Shown here: positions 10,241-19,045 of the stretch, piece by piece | Numbering within the stretch: the first letter of the stretch is position 1 | Layout of the letters: every line of letters begins with the position of its first letter | Source: Rhizobium sp. NXC24 | Lineage (GTDB): Bacteria; Pseudomonadota; Alphaproteobacteria; Rhizobiales; Rhizobiaceae | Direction: 5' to 3' | DNA length: 64,000 bases | Assembly: GCF_002944315.1 (NCBI RefSeq) | Contig: NZ_CP024311.1 | Span: 162,501-226,500 of the forward strand | Program-made: the position numbers and the translations under genes | The notes under the pieces: model-generated | Seen by the model: the letters and a program-made list of their open reading frames with translations, nothing else | Told to the model about the DNA's origin: nothing | Database searches by the model: none

Positions 10241-11842
10241 TCAAAAGACCTGGCGGAGCACGATGAACAGCACGAAGGCAAGCGCGATCGAGGCGGGCAG
10301 CGTCAGGATCCAGGCCATCAGCATGTTGCGGACGGTGGACCACTGCAGACCGGAACCGTTGGCGGCCATCGTGCCGGCGACGCCGGAGGACAGGACGTGC
10401 GTGGTCGAAACCGGCAGGCCGAGATGGTCGGCCGCACCGATCGTCAGCATGGCGACGACTTCGGCGGCGCCGCCCTGGCCATAGGTCAGGTGCGTCTTGC
10501 CGATCTTTTCGCCGACGGTGACGACGATACGCTTCCAGCCGACCATGGTGCCGAGGCCGAGTGCCAGCGCCACCGCAACCTTCACCCAGAGCGGAATGAA
10601 CTTGGTCGCGTGATCGACCGCGGCGTGATAGTTGGTCACGGCCTTCAGATCATCCGGGCTCATCTGCAGCAGCTTCTGCTTGTCTATGAGCTTCAACGAT
10701 TCACCGATCAGGTAGATGTCGTTACGAACGTTGCCGACGAGGCCGTTCGGCAGTTTTTCGACGCTCGGATAGGCGGCGATCTCGGCACTGGTGGCGTGGA
10801 TATAGGCCTGCAGTGCCGGTGTCGTTTCGTCCGTCCAGGTCTTGCTCTTCACGGCAACGCTGACGGCAGCCTTCGGGTCTGCAGGCGTGGCGATGCCGGC
10901 CTTCACATACTTGCCGAGTACCGTCTCGACCTGCGCCGAGGCTGCCTTGTAGGCATCGAGGTAATTGACATCGGGCGTCTTGTTCAGCGCGAAAGCGGTC
11001 GGCACCAGGCCGATAAGGATGAGCATGATCAGACCCATGCCCTTCTGGCCATCGTTCGAACCATGGGCGAAGCTGACGCCGGTGCAGGTGAAGATCAGCA
11101 GGCCGCGGATCCACAGCGGCGGTGGCGTATTGCCCTTCGGCGCTTCATAAAGCTCCTTGTTGCGGATCAGAACTTTGGAGACCAGCAACAACACAGCGGC
11201 TAGGCAGAAGCCGATGATCGGCGACAGCAGCAGCGACAGGCCGACATTGCTTGCCTGCGACCAGTCGACACCGCTCGTGGCGGAACCGGCCGGCGCCAGG
11301 AACTGATTGGCAAGACCGACGCCGATGATGGAGCCGACGAGCGTGTGCGAGCTCGAAGCCGGCAGGCCGAGATACCAGGTGCCGAGGTTCCATACGATGG
11401 CGGCGGTCAACAGGGCGAAGACCATGGCAAGGCCGGAGCCCGAGCCGACCTGCAGGATCAGTTCGACGGGCAACAGCGCCAGAATGCCGAACGCGACGGC
11501 ACCGGAAGAGGTCAGCACGCCGAGGAAATTAAAGAATCCCGACCAGATAACCGCAAATTCGGCCGGCAGCGAACGGGTGTAGATGACGGTAGCGACCGCA
11601 TTGGCCGTATCGTGGAAACCGTTGACGAATTCGAAGCCGAGCGCGATCAGCAACGCCAATCCGAGCAGGATCCACGGAACCGCCGCCGCATTGGCAAGAT
11701 CGTTGCCAAGGGCATAGCCAACGTAAGCAAGGCCGCCGAGTACGACGATGCCGAAGAGCGGCAGGAACCATTTGGCGGAACCGCCTGCGCCGTGAATAGG
11801 ATGGTCACCACCCTCCGAATTGCTTGAAACGACGTCGACCAT
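10241..11842 (-). CDS. pit: PiT-family inorganic phosphate permease
   Basis: 533 aa. The paired PiT signatures are present: GFHDTANAVATVIYT near residue 75 and AHGSNDGQKGMGL near 260, each within a transmembrane segment. About ten hydrophobic helices flank a long hydrophilic loop (residues about 285-420). The family imports phosphate as a metal-phosphate complex with protons at low affinity. An agggag lies upstream of ATG 11842. It is a single gene convergent with mucR. I see no Pho box next to it, consistent with a constitutive low-affinity system. Confidence 0.93.
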   Translation of the reverse strand: MVDVVSSNSEGGDHPIHGAGGSAKWFLPLFGIVVLGGLAYVGYALGNDLANAAAVPWILLGLALLIALGFEFVNGFHDTANAVATVIYTRSLPAEFAVIWSGFFNFLGVLTSSGAVAFGILALLPVELILQVGSGSGLAMVFALLTAAIVWNLGTWYLGLPASSSHTLVGSIIGVGLANQFLAPAGSATSGVDWSQASNVGLSLLLSPIIGFCLAAVLLLVSKVLIRNKELYEAPKGNTPPPLWIRGLLIFTCTGVSFAHGSNDGQKGMGLIMLILIGLVPTAFALNKTPDVNYLDAYKAASAQVETVLGKYVKAGIATPADPKAAVSVAVKSKTWTDETTPALQAYIHATSAEIAAYPSVEKLPNGLVGNVRNDIYLIGESLKLIDKQKLLQMSPDDLKAVTNYHAAVDHATKFIPLWVKVAVALALGLGTMVGWKRIVVTVGEKIGKTHLTYGQGGAAEVVAMLTIGAADHLGLPVSTTHVLSSGVAGTMAANGSGLQWSTVRNMLMAWILTLPASIALAFVLFIVLRQVF

Positions 11843-12096
11843 CTCAAACTCCCTATCGCAAATAAGGTCTTCATTTAAGCGCGGTTGATGACGCTCTCGT
11901 GACGCGTACTCGTGGTGTCGATACTGAACTTCTTGTTGCGAACGTCTCTCCTAAGGCGGCAGTGGGCGACACGCGCATTGCAACTCCACGTTCAACGTCT
12001 TGATTTTGCCGCGAAAAGGCCTTTTTCGGTTCACCCGGGGTTCAGCCAGCGGGGATTTAAATCCGCTTGTAAGGGACTTGAATGGAGATCATCACG

Positions 12097-12405
12097 ATGA
12101 GATTGCCCGTGATTGCCGTTGCTGCCGTACTCGGCAGCCTTGTCGTATCTTCGGCAGAAGCAATGCCTATCGCCGCTGTTGGGACCGTGGCTAAAGCGCC
12201 GGTCGTCAACGTTGATTATGCCTGCGGCCGTGGCTGGCATTTGACGCCGCGCGGCGTATGCCGGCCGAACCGCTATGGGCCGCCGCGCGGTTATGGCTGG
12301 GGATATTACAGGGCGCCACCGCCGCGTTGGGGCTGGTATGGCCATCGTCCCTATTATCGTGACGGATGGGACGGTGGTTGGCGAGGCCGGCCGCGTGATT
12401 GGTAA
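12097..12405 (+). CDS. Small exported GCG_CRPN-type protein
   Basis: 102 aa. A signal peptide of about 20 residues ends at SSAEA. The mature part begins with the GCG-CRPN-like motif YACGRGWHLTPRGVCRPN, in which two Cys flank a conserved core. A Gly/Arg/Trp/Tyr-rich tail follows (WGYYRAPPPRWGWYGHRPYY). Proteins of this type are common in rhizobia and probably sit in the periplasm or envelope, function unknown. ATG 12097 has ggag at 12084-12087 upstream; ATG 12082 is the alternative and would overlap that site. A hairpin terminator follows directly. Confidence 0.82.
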   Translation: MRLPVIAVAAVLGSLVVSSAEAMPIAAVGTVAKAPVVNVDYACGRGWHLTPRGVCRPNRYGPPRGYGWGYYRAPPPRWGWYGHRPYYRDGWDGGWRGRPRDW

Positions 12406-12410
12406 AATAA

Positions 12411-12440
12411 GACACCCGCCGTCCGCTGACGGCGGGTGTC
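12411..12440 (+). terminator. Terminator of the GCG_CRPN gene
   Basis: A 13-bp perfect stem gacacccgccgtc / gacggcgggtgtc with a 4-nt loop, six bases after the stop codon. A long T run is lacking. Confidence 0.7.
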
Positions 12441-12447
12441 GTCTACT

Positions 12448-12547
12448 AGAGCGGGAAAGCGATTCATGGAATCGCTTTCCCGCTCTATCTCTTTGTTTTT
12501 ACGCATTCCGGACGGAAAACCGTTTCGCACTTTCCTGGAATTGCTCT
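12448..12547 (-). repeat. Mosaic intergenic repeat, copy 1
   Basis: About 100 nt. On the minus strand it starts tagagcaattccaggaaa, continues through ggttttccgtccggaat, and ends in a 17-bp hairpin (agagcgggaaagcgatt and its complement, 12448-12486). Copy 2 at 46167-46264 has the same order in the opposite orientation. The first 60 nt are nearly identical, whereas the terminal hairpin keeps its fold with different sequence. It resembles the small rhizobial intergenic mosaic elements. Its first bases supply the TAG stop codon of the gene at 12546-13214. Confidence 0.8.
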
Positions 12548-13214
12548 AATCGGCAATGGCCGGTTTCGTCCGCAGGAGCCGCGCGGTCGACCACAGCGCG
12601 GCCACTGCCGTCATCAGCGCCAGCATCGTTGTTGCGAGGCTTTTGACGTGCAGAAAGATGCCGGCGAGCCGTGGCCGGATCAAGTCGGCGGTGTTGAAGC
12701 CTTCGTTGCTGAATTGGCAGAGAATAAGCGACAGATTGTTGCGTACCAGCGCGCCGTCGATCTCCGAGACGAGGTCGCCGGCGGCAGCCATTTCGTCCTT
12801 CATCGTCCGCATCTGCAGCAGCGCCATCTTGGCGGCGGCGAGATAGGCATGCGAGCATTCGTTAAAGGGACTGTCCTCATCGCCAACGCTTCCCGGCATG
12901 ACGCCCCAAAGGCAATAGGCACGCTGGATTTGTGCGTAGTTCAGGACGCGACGGAAGGACTCGTCGGTATCGGACGCCGATGAGGCAAGCGCGATGATGC
13001 GCCCGTAGTAAGGAGCGATCACGGCCATTTCGCCATGGGTCAAGCTTGGTATCGGAATGCCCGCACGAGTTCCGGACGAGCTGCCGCTATGCGCCTTCGC
13101 CTCCAGCGGCAAGCCGAGTGCGCAGATCAGATAAAAGACCGAAAACAGAATGGCTGGTCGCCGCCAATATATCCCCCGCAAAAAGTCATGCGGGGGACAT
13201 GTCAGGCTTGCCAT
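12546..13214 (-). CDS. Unknown exported/membrane protein, third gene of the cbt operon
   Basis: 222 aa with no family I recognise. A signal peptide or membrane anchor lies at residues about 18-40 (ILFSVFYLICALGLPLEAKA). The central helical domain has Cys residues in AYCLWG, NECSHAY and LILCQF, and a second hydrophobic helix lies near the C terminus (SLATTMLALMTAVAALW). The start ATG at 13214 falls one base after the cbtA stop, so translation is probably coupled. The cobalamin riboswitch upstream of cbtB would control it. The stop codon TAG is made by the end of the mosaic repeat, so the original C terminus may have been altered. A role in cobalt uptake is inference from position. Confidence 0.72.
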   Translation of the reverse strand: MASLTCPPHDFLRGIYWRRPAILFSVFYLICALGLPLEAKAHSGSSSGTRAGIPIPSLTHGEMAVIAPYYGRIIALASSASDTDESFRRVLNYAQIQRAYCLWGVMPGSVGDEDSPFNECSHAYLAAAKMALLQMRTMKDEMAAAGDLVSEIDGALVRNNLSLILCQFSNEGFNTADLIRPRLAGIFLHVKSLATTMLALMTAVAALWSTARLLRTKPAIAD

Positions 13215-13215
13215 T

Positions 13216-13956
13216 TCAGGCCCGGCGCATGGATGTGCGACCGTAGCGAACCTGCGGCAGGTCACGTTCGGCCCATGCCCCGAAGGCGAGGCCGAGTGTC
13301 GCCCACAGGATCGCGTGCATGCCGAGCGACGCGATGCGGAAGCGCCAGAGCACGACGGCGGAGAACTGCTCCGGCACTTCGTTGATCGTCGGCAGGAGGT
13401 ATTGAACCAGGCCGATGAACACGATGTAGGCGATGCCAGCGAAAATCACGCCGTTCCATGAACCGTAGCGTGTTACCAGACCGCGGACGAGGGACACCGC
13501 GGCAACCATGGCGACGACGGAGGCAACGATCATCACGAAGAACAGCTCGGTCCTCGCGCCGATAGTGTCCGGATTGCCGACCGCCGGCGGATTGGCCGGA
13601 TATTTGATGTCGGGAACCAGGGAGATGGCGATGAAGGCGGCGATTGCCAGCAGCGCGGCAGTGCCGCGGGCGCCAAAGGGGCTGATACGGCCATAGACAT
13701 AGGCGAAGACCAGGGCAAAGAGCCCGCCGACTGCCGTTGCATAGACCAAGGCACCGGTGAAGAGGCCGAGGCCTGCCTGGGTGGCGCGGCTGACGATCTC
13801 CGGTTCCGGGGCTTCGCCTGCCGCCTGGGCAGCCTGCTCTTCAAACGCGATCGCCCGCTCGACGAGCGGCTCGCCGAAAGTATGGGCGAAGGCAAAAATG
13901 AGAATACCCGCCAGCACTCCGACCAGCATGCCGCGGAGCAAAAGACGTCCAACCAT
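13216..13956 (-). CDS. cbtA: CbtA-family cobalt transporter subunit
   Basis: 246 aa. Its membrane-spanning topology and family features match CbtA: the N-terminal GMLVGVLAGILIFAFAHTFG, a helix around GLGLFTGALVYATAVGGLFA, and a C-terminal pair of helices ending LGLAFGAWAERD. CbtA was proposed as the main subunit of a B12-regulated cobalt importer and always pairs with the small CbtB. It follows cbtB by 12 nt and is followed at one base by the unknown gene. Cobalt as substrate comes from known riboswitch linkage, not from a residue-level signature. Confidence 0.88.
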   Translation of the reverse strand: MVGRLLLRGMLVGVLAGILIFAFAHTFGEPLVERAIAFEEQAAQAAGEAPEPEIVSRATQAGLGLFTGALVYATAVGGLFALVFAYVYGRISPFGARGTAALLAIAAFIAISLVPDIKYPANPPAVGNPDTIGARTELFFVMIVASVVAMVAAVSLVRGLVTRYGSWNGVIFAGIAYIVFIGLVQYLLPTINEVPEQFSAVVLWRFRIASLGMHAILWATLGLAFGAWAERDLPQVRYGRTSMRRA

Positions 13957-13968
13957 GTTCCAGACCCC

Positions 13969-14178
13969 TTAGTGGCAGGGGAACCCGAGCAGGTGGCGCG
14001 CGTCGTGCACGAATTCGTGCACATACGAGCCCGACATCAGCGCGGTCGCACCTTGCTCGGCGCCGATGAAGTAGATCGCCAGCATGAGGAGAAGACCGGC
14101 GAAAATCGCCCAAGGCAGGATTTCGCCAACCGGGATCGGCGTCGGGATTGCGGTCGGTGCGAAGGTGGTATCAGCCAT
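13969..14178 (-). CDS. cbtB: CbtB-family cobalt transporter small subunit
   Basis: 69 aa with one transmembrane helix (residues about 23-42, LPWAIFAGLLLMLAIYFIGA) and the family's C-terminal His-rich metal motif HEFVHDARHLLGFPCH. The frame continues upstream for 59 residues that would be translated riboswitch sequence; the true start is ATG 14178, preceded by aaaggga. It is the first gene of the cbtB-cbtA unit. Confidence 0.9.
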   Translation of the reverse strand: MADTTFAPTAIPTPIPVGEILPWAIFAGLLLMLAIYFIGAEQGATALMSGSYVHEFVHDARHLLGFPCH

Positions 14179-14224
14179 TTTATTTCCCTTTAAGAAGAGC
14201 GCGTTCCATTTACGGAAGGGTTTT

Positions 14225-14330
14225 TTACGGGAAGGGTCTGGCTCTCTAGGGGCGGTATCCGCCCTTCGATTACAGTGGCGCGACCGCGCCGGGATTTCAC
14301 CGGCTTCCACACCCGTAAGACTAAGCTTAT
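14225..14330 (-). promoter_or_regulatory. Cobalamin riboswitch upstream of cbtB
   Basis: Reading the minus strand, the leader contains ggaagccggtgaaatcccgg, then gcgcggtcgcgccactgtaa, a variable hairpin gggcggat-accgccc, and gagagccagaccc. These correspond to the conserved receptor stems, the GCCACTG element and the B12 box of adenosylcobalamin riboswitches. It ends about 45 nt before the cbtB start, so B12 would turn off cobalt uptake at the level of transcript elongation or translation. Confidence 0.88.
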
Positions 14331-14416
14331 AGCTGGCTGCAAAGACGATTGTCAATCAAGGCGTTGCCGTGATCGAAAGTCGCGGCAGCGGACCCGGTCT
14401 GAGGATATAGGATATT

Positions 14417-14983
14417 ATGAGAGCGCGTTTGAGCTGGGTCTGCCACGGAATGACCGAAGCCAACCGGAAGAACCGGTTTCCGGTGGATGAGCCGCTGGAG
14501 GCAAAGGCCACTCAACAGGCCGGCCTGCTTGCCGCGCAGCTTGGAACGGTCGACCGCGCGTGGACGAGCCCGGCTCTACGGGCCGGCCAGACGGCTGTGG
14601 CTATGGGACTTGACGCTGCAACGGAACCATCTTTCCGCGAGTGCGACTATGGGCGCTGGCAAGGCCGGTCGATCACCGAGTTACACGAAGCCGATGCGGA
14701 AGCGCTGTCGCGGTGGATGCTGGATTTGGATGCGGCGCCGCATGGTGGCGAACCCTTATCCGCCGTCCTCGCCCGCGTCGGCGATTGGATGAAGAGCCAC
14801 ACCGGCGAGGGCGGTCACAGCGTCGTCGTCACGCATGCGACCGTCATCCGTGCCGCTATTCTCCATGTGTTGCAAGCGCCGCCTACCGCGTTCTGGACGA
14901 TCGATGTGGAATCGCTCGGCATCGTGGAGATGACCAGCGACGGCCGCCGCTGGCAGCTTCGTTTTCCGAATGCCGTAAGATAG
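14417..14983 (+). CDS. Histidine-phosphatase superfamily protein with CHG in place of RHG
   Basis: 188 aa with a phosphoglycerate-mutase-like fold. The N-terminal motif reads WVCHGMTEANR, so the nucleophilic His (H10) remains but the preceding Arg of RHG is Cys (C9). The acidic residue in FRECDYGRWQG and the second His in VVVTHATVIRAAI are kept. In the family the Arg helps bind phosphate, so activity may be changed. It diverges from the cobalamin riboswitch operon by about 90 nt. A link to cobalamin synthesis (CobC-like alpha-ribazole phosphatase) is suggested by position only. Confidence 0.85.
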   Translation: MRARLSWVCHGMTEANRKNRFPVDEPLEAKATQQAGLLAAQLGTVDRAWTSPALRAGQTAVAMGLDAATEPSFRECDYGRWQGRSITELHEADAEALSRWMLDLDAAPHGGEPLSAVLARVGDWMKSHTGEGGHSVVVTHATVIRAAILHVLQAPPTAFWTIDVESLGIVEMTSDGRRWQLRFPNAVR

Positions 14984-14986
14984 TGG

Positions 14987-15766
14987 TTAGCGGCTCGCCT
15001 TCGCTCGCTGCCGCTCAAAATAGATAAGATAGGCGGCAAGGCCTGATGTCATCACGGCAAGCCCGTACCATGTGATGGCGTAGACGAGATGATTGTTGGG
15101 GAAGACGATCTGCGTCAGGCCACCGACAGGCAGATCGCCCGGATTTTTCGTATCGTCCGCATCGATGAAATAGGGCGCGACGTTTTGAAGGCCCCGCGCG
15201 GCGGCGATCGCCGTAACGTCGCGGGAATACCAGCGCTCTTCCGATGGCACGTTGGAGCGCAGCAGCGTGCCCCTCGGCTCGTTGATCCTGAGCAGGCCGG
15301 TGACGGTCGTCTCGCCAGCCAGCTCGCCGGCTGGGCGGGTGTCCGGGTTGCGCTTGTCGGTCGGCACGAAACCGCGATTGACGATGATAATCATACCGTC
15401 AGCCGCTTTCATCGACGTCAGCACCCAATAACCGGGGCCGAGCGCGGTCGAGGCATAGACCTGCGCTTCCTTATCGTTGAGGAAGGTGCCGGTCGTCTGA
15501 ACATGCTTGTATTCGTAGCCGGCGGCGTCGATCGCGGACCATTCCGCTGGGCCGGGGGCGGCCACGGGCGGCGCGTACACCCGGGCATCGACGCGGGCGA
15601 TCAGATCCAGCTTCCAGGACAGCCGCTTCACCTGCCAGGTGCCGAGCGCAATGAGCGCTGCGGTCAATAGCAGAAGCAGGATTACCCAGATGGCAAGCGC
15701 GAGCGTGGAGCGGGGCTTTTTGGAAAGAGTGTCGGTGGGGGTATCGGTCAAGGCGCTGAACTCCAT
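14987..15766 (-). CDS. SURF1-family cytochrome oxidase assembly protein
   Basis: About 259 aa. Two transmembrane helices bracket a periplasmic domain: N-terminal ALAIWVILLLLLTAALIALG followed by TWQVKRL, the SURF1 signature GxWQxxR/K, and C-terminal YAITWYGLAVMTSGLAAYLI. The middle contains GYWVLTSMKAADGMIIIVNRG and the arginine-rich RGxxP region typical of the family. SURF1 helps build haem-copper oxidases. It lies last in the cyoABCD run, about 170 nt after cyoD. The start is uncertain: ATG 15829, ATG 15766 and TTG 15751 (ggag 8 nt upstream) are all in frame. Confidence 0.88.
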   Translation of the reverse strand: MEFSALTDTPTDTLSKKPRSTLALAIWVILLLLLTAALIALGTWQVKRLSWKLDLIARVDARVYAPPVAAPGPAEWSAIDAAGYEYKHVQTTGTFLNDKEAQVYASTALGPGYWVLTSMKAADGMIIIVNRGFVPTDKRNPDTRPAGELAGETTVTGLLRINEPRGTLLRSNVPSEERWYSRDVTAIAAARGLQNVAPYFIDADDTKNPGDLPVGGLTQIVFPNNHLVYAITWYGLAVMTSGLAAYLIYFERQRAKASR

Positions 15767-15938
15767 CGGAGGCGCTGTCGCATGATTCCGAAAAGTGCGA
15801 GGCGGCGTTCGGATAAGATCATGCATCATCTAAAAAATACTGCTGCTCGTCCCATCGGATGCTCGAAGCAGTAGCCCAGCGGAAATCTTACGCTGGAAAA
15901 GCGGCGGGCATCCGTGGGGACACCCGCCGTCCGGTTTG

Positions 15939-16364
15939 TTACGGCATATTGCGCATCATGTCGGGCGACATGGGCATCATGTTGGAATTGAGGTGGTGCA
16001 TGACCCAGAGCGAGCCGGAAAGCGCGATGACCACCAGCACGATGGTGAAGATCAGCGCCATCATGTTCCAGCCGCCTTCCGACTTGGTGTTCAAGTGCAG
16101 GAAATAGATCATGTGCACGATGATCTGGATGGCGCCGAGGATCATGATCAACACCGCCGTGACGGCCGGATCGGAGAAGACCTTGGCCATGACCAGCCAG
16201 AAGGGGATGGCAGTCAGGATGACGGAGAGGATGAACCCCGTCACGTAGCTCTTGAACGTGCCGTGGCCGGCCTCATGGCCGCCATGGCCGTGACCGTGAC
16301 CGTGACCATGGCCGTGAGCGTGGGCGTCGGCGGAATGATGCGAAGAATTGGCGTTCGAGCTCAT
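15939..16364 (-). CDS. cyoD: Cytochrome o ubiquinol oxidase subunit IV with His/Gly-rich N terminus
   Basis: 141 aa. Three transmembrane helices ([60 protein letters not shown]) match CyoD. The N terminus carries an unusual [25 protein letters not shown] run, encoded by a hexamer-like repeat near 16281-16320, able to bind metal. CyoD assists assembly of the bo3 oxidase. ATG 16364 overlaps the cyoC stop as ATGA, showing translational coupling; the upstream extension of the frame is not supported. Confidence 0.93.
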   Translation of the reverse strand: MSSNANSSHHSADAHAHGHGHGHGHGHGGHEAGHGTFKSYVTGFILSVILTAIPFWLVMAKVFSDPAVTAVLIMILGAIQIIVHMIYFLHLNTKSEGGWNMMALIFTIVLVVIALSGSLWVMHHLNSNMMPMSPDMMRNMP

Positions 16365-16990
16365 CCGAGAACTCCCATGAGGTAGACGAAGGAAAACACG
16401 CCGATCCAGACGACATCGAGGAAGTGCCAGAACATCGACAGGCACATCAGACGGCGCTTGTTAGCGGGAATGAGCCCGTGCCGGCTTGTCTGCACCATCA
16501 GCGTGATCAGCCAGACGAGGCCGCTGGTGACGTGCAGGCCGTGCGTGCCGACCAGCGTGAAGAAGGCCGACAGGAAGGCGCTGCGCTGCGGGCCGGCGCC
16601 TTCCAGGATCAGGTGATAGAATTCGTTCAGTTCGAAATAGATGAAGGCGGCGCCGAACAGGCCGGTGATCGCCAGCCACAACAGCGTCGCCGACTTGTTG
16701 TCCTTCTCCATGGTCAGCATGGCGAAGCCATAGGTGATGGAGGAGAGCAGCAGCATCGTCGTGTTGAGGGCGACGACCGGCAGCTCGAACAGGTCGGCCG
16801 GCGACGGACCGGCCGCATAGCTGCGGCCAAGCACGGCATAGGTCGCAAAGAGCACCGCGAAGATCAGGCAGTCGCTCATGATGTAGAGCCAGAAGCCGAG
16901 CATCGTGCTACCTTCCGGATGATGCTCCTCCGTCAGGTAGAAGGCGGTAGCTTCGCCATCCTTGGAAGCGGGTACGGTATGGGTCGTCAT
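16361..16990 (-). CDS. cyoC: Cytochrome o ubiquinol oxidase subunit III
   Basis: 209 aa with five transmembrane helices, as expected for CyoC. Family segments seen are [20 protein letters not shown] near residue 32, [10 protein letters not shown] near 120, [14 protein letters not shown] near 147 and [20 protein letters not shown] at the C terminus. It belongs to the inner-membrane bo3-type quinol oxidase. It starts 4 nt after the cyoB stop and overlaps cyoD by 4 nt. Confidence 0.96.
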   Translation of the reverse strand: MTTHTVPASKDGEATAFYLTEEHHPEGSTMLGFWLYIMSDCLIFAVLFATYAVLGRSYAAGPSPADLFELPVVALNTTMLLLSSITYGFAMLTMEKDNKSATLLWLAITGLFGAAFIYFELNEFYHLILEGAGPQRSAFLSAFFTLVGTHGLHVTSGLVWLITLMVQTSRHGLIPANKRRLMCLSMFWHFLDVVWIGVFSFVYLMGVLG

Positions 16991-16994
16991 GGGT

Positions 16995-18998
16995 TTATAC
17001 CTGTCCTGCGAGCGCCTTCGTGCGCTCGGCCTCAGTCTTCACGACCTCGTCGGCGGGAATGTAGAAGTCGCGCTTATAGTTGAAGGTATGGCCGATCGTA
17101 ATGGCGATCATCGCGACGAAGGTAATGGCGGCGAGCCACCAGATGTACCAGATCATGCCGAATGCGAAGGCGATGGAGAGAACGCCGAGGATGACGCCCG
17201 TGCCAGTGTTCTTCGGCATGTGGATCGGGATGAAACCCTCCGTCGGACGCTTGTAACCGCGATTCTTCATGTCCCACCAGGCGTCGTGATCATAGACGAT
17301 CGGCGTGAAGGCGAAGTTGTAGGCCGGCGGCGGCGACGAGGTGGACCATTCCAGCGTACGGCCGTTCCAGGGATCGCCGGTGTGATCGCGAAGCTCTTCG
17401 CGCTTCATGAAGCTGACGGCAAGCTGGATGAGGAAGCAGGCGATGCCGATGGCGATCAGTCCGGCGCCGAAGGCTGCGATGATGAACCAGATCTGCAGCG
17501 ACGGATCGTCGAACTGGTTGACGCGGCGGGTAACACCCATCAGGCCGAGGATATAGAGCGGCATGAAGGCGAACCAGAAGCCGATCTGCCAGAACCAGAA
17601 GCTCATCTTGCCCCAGAAAGGATCGAGCTTGAAGCCGAAGGCCTTGGGGAACCAGTAGTTGACACCCGCAAACATGCCGAAGAGCACGCCGCCGATGATC
17701 ACGTTATGGAAGTGGGCGATCAGGAACAGCGAGTTGTGCAGCACGAAGTCGGCCGGCGGAACCGCGAGCATGACGCCGGTCATGCCGCCGATGGTGAAGG
17801 TCACCATGAAGCCGACAGTCCACAGCATCGGCACTTCGTAGCGGATGCGGCCGTGGTACATCGTGAACAGCCAGTTGAACAGCTTCGCACCCGTCGGGAT
17901 CGAGATGATCATCGTGGTGATGCCGAAGAAGGAGTTGACGCTGGCGCCCGAGCCCATCGTGAAAAAGTGGTGCAGCCAGACGAGGTAGGAGAGGATCATG
18001 ATCACGCAGGTGGCGTAGACCATCGAGGCGTAGCCGAAGAGGCGCTTGCCGCAGAAGGTGGCGACGACTTCCGAGAAGACGCCGAAGGCCGGCAGCACCA
18101 GAATGTAGACTTCCGGGTGGCCCCAGATCCAGATGAGGTTGACATACATCATCGGATTGCCGCCGAGGTCGTTCGTGAAGAAGTTCGTGCCGGCGTAGCG
18201 ATCGAGCGTCAGCAATGCGAGCGTGGCGGTCAGGATCGGGAAGCTCGCGACGATCAGGATGTTGGTGCAGAGCGAGGTCCAGGTGAAGACCGGCATTTTC
18301 ATGAAGGTCATGCCCGGAGCGCGCATCTTGACGATGGTCGCGATCAGGTTGATGCCCGAAAGCGTCGTTCCGATACCCGCGACCTGCAGGCCCCAGATGT
18401 AATAATCGACGCCGACGTCGGGACTATAGGCGATGCCGGAAAGCGGCGGATAGGCCAGCCAGCCGGTCTTGGCGAATTCGCCGATGAAGAGCGAGATCAT
18501 GATGATGATCGCGCCGGCCGTCGTCATCCAGAACGAGAAGTTGTTGAGGAAGGGGAAGGAGACGTCGCGTGCGCCGATCTGCAGTGGCACGACGAGGTTC
18601 ATCAGACCGGTGACGAAGGGCATCGCCACGAAGAAGATCATGATGACGCCGTGGGCGGTGAAGATCTGGTCGTAGTGGTGCGGCGGCAGATAGCCATCGG
18701 AACCGTTGAAGGCGATCGCCTGTTGCAGGCGCATCAGCAATGCGTCGGAGAAGCCGCGCAGCAGCATGATGAGTGCCAGCACGACGTACATGATACCGAT
18801 CTTCTTGTGATCGATGCTGGTGAACCATTCCTTCCAGAGATAGCCCCAAAGACGGAAATAAGTCAGCAGGCCGAGAAGGGCGATACCGCCGAGGGCAACG
18901 CCGATGAAGGTCACGACGAGGATAGGCTCGTGATAGGGAATCGAATCGAGCGTCAGCCGACCGAAGATGAATTTATAGAGGTCCGGGTTGGAAAACAT
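16995..18998 (-). CDS. cyoB: Cytochrome o ubiquinol oxidase subunit I
   Basis: 667 aa, the normal length for CyoB. The haem-copper oxidase core is complete: [11 protein letters not shown] (haem b ligand His), [17 protein letters not shown] (CuB His and cross-linked Tyr), [10 protein letters not shown] (CuB His pair), and [10 protein letters not shown] (haem o and b ligands). It reduces oxygen to water with ubiquinol and pumps protons across the inner membrane. The long reading frame on the opposite strand (16962-19052) is an overlap artefact. It lies between cyoA and cyoC in one operon. Confidence 0.98.
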   Translation of the reverse strand: MFSNPDLYKFIFGRLTLDSIPYHEPILVVTFIGVALGGIALLGLLTYFRLWGYLWKEWFTSIDHKKIGIMYVVLALIMLLRGFSDALLMRLQQAIAFNGSDGYLPPHHYDQIFTAHGVIMIFFVAMPFVTGLMNLVVPLQIGARDVSFPFLNNFSFWMTTAGAIIIMISLFIGEFAKTGWLAYPPLSGIAYSPDVGVDYYIWGLQVAGIGTTLSGINLIATIVKMRAPGMTFMKMPVFTWTSLCTNILIVASFPILTATLALLTLDRYAGTNFFTNDLGGNPMMYVNLIWIWGHPEVYILVLPAFGVFSEVVATFCGKRLFGYASMVYATCVIMILSYLVWLHHFFTMGSGASVNSFFGITTMIISIPTGAKLFNWLFTMYHGRIRYEVPMLWTVGFMVTFTIGGMTGVMLAVPPADFVLHNSLFLIAHFHNVIIGGVLFGMFAGVNYWFPKAFGFKLDPFWGKMSFWFWQIGFWFAFMPLYILGLMGVTRRVNQFDDPSLQIWFIIAAFGAGLIAIGIACFLIQLAVSFMKREELRDHTGDPWNGRTLEWSTSSPPPAYNFAFTPIVYDHDAWWDMKNRGYKRPTEGFIPIHMPKNTGTGVILGVLSIAFAFGMIWYIWWLAAITFVAMIAITIGHTFNYKRDFYIPADEVVKTEAERTKALAGQV

Positions 18999-19045
18999 GG
19001 ATCGCCTCTGTCCCTTATGAATGTCTTGTTATTGAGCGCACCGGA

